Positions 31,281-31,387 of a stretch of DNA of 31,387 bases are shown piece after piece. Position 1 is the first letter of the stretch; the number at the start of each line of letters is the position of its first letter. Origin of the DNA: an uncultured Rivibacter sp. (GTDB lineage: Bacteria > Pseudomonadota > Gammaproteobacteria > Burkholderiales > Burkholderiaceae); contig CAMLLU010000064.1 of the NCBI GenBank assembly GCA_946480925.1, positions 1 to 31,387 of the forward strand, written 5' to 3'. The position numbers and the translations under genes were made by a program. The notes beneath the pieces are model-generated. The model did not search any database. It had not been told where the DNA came from and was given only the letters and a program-made list of their open reading frames with translations.

Positions 31281-31387
31281 TCAATGCGGCTTGCGCGGGC
31301 GGCGGAACGACTTGGGCTTGAAGACGTTGCCATCCCAGTGGCCGTCACCCCGATCGCGCGAGGCGGCACGCTTGATGGCCTCGTCGG
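31281..31387 (-). CDS. C-terminal fragment of an unidentified protein, start outside window
   Basis: The last 34 residues and the TGA stop are visible. They read from DEAIKRAASRDRGDG through HWDGNVFKPKSF to RRPRKPH. The fragment is very basic, as seen in tails of RNA-binding proteins such as helicases or pseudouridine synthases of Burkholderiales, but I cannot assign it. Coding is supported by the open frame to the edge, its GC-rich third positions and the tail-like composition. The gap to the next gene (31143-31280) shows no other gene. Confidence 0.55.
   Translation of the reverse strand, partial: DEAIKRAASRDRGDGHWDGNVFKPKSFRRPRKPH

Overview
This window looks like a chromosomal segment from a GC-rich betaproteobacterium, most likely order Burkholderiales (Comamonadaceae or the Rubrivivax/Leptothrix group). 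The evidence is the very high GC at third codon positions, the dense packing, and typical neighbours of that group: a MipA/OmpV porin divergent from an OmpR-type two-component system, DUF3606, short split chromate transporters, and GC-rich inverted repeats between genes. The taxonomic placement is inference. I see no rRNA, tRNA, CRISPR array, integrase or insertion sequence. I annotate 32 protein genes, two of them cut by the window edges.

Bases 1-5633 (minus strand) hold an alpha-glucoside/trehalose-type uptake operon in the order binding protein, permease, permease, GH13 glucosidase, ATPase. Hairpins sit in the gaps after the binding protein and before the glucosidase. Bases 5800-9363 hold an OmpR-type response regulator followed by a large TorS-like hybrid kinase; a 26-bp inverted repeat separates them. 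Bases 9713-12069 (minus) carry a DUF3606 protein, a hexose-6-phosphate mutarotase and two small exported proteins, one built on three CX10C repeats. A TesB-like thioesterase (12435-13235) has a perfect 18-bp palindrome upstream that resembles a TetR-family operator.

A 91-bp dispersed inverted repeat separates the thioesterase from mipA. mipA is divergent from a response regulator/sensor kinase pair (14429-16611). Next come ThpR and a tandem-GNAT protein (minus), a YegD-like Hsp70 without a substrate domain, DoxX, and a hemerythrin-like protein with altered metal-ligand positions. A secreted ricin-lectin/CAP fusion of apparently lower GC follows. NhaR and a TerC-family exporter form a divergent pair.

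The most interesting locus is 23825-28425 (minus): TonB-dependent receptor, YfiR, then a CHASE8-HAMP hybrid histidine kinase, separated by 5-6 bases. It matches the outer membrane/periplasm/inner membrane layout of the YfiBNR system. The receptor stands where YfiB would be, and a histidine kinase plus receiver stands where the GGDEF output of YfiN would be.

The right end holds OsmC (minus), a two-gene chromate transporter, a small COG2388-type GNAT, a second exported protein with a CX10C-type segment, and the last codons of an unidentified gene.
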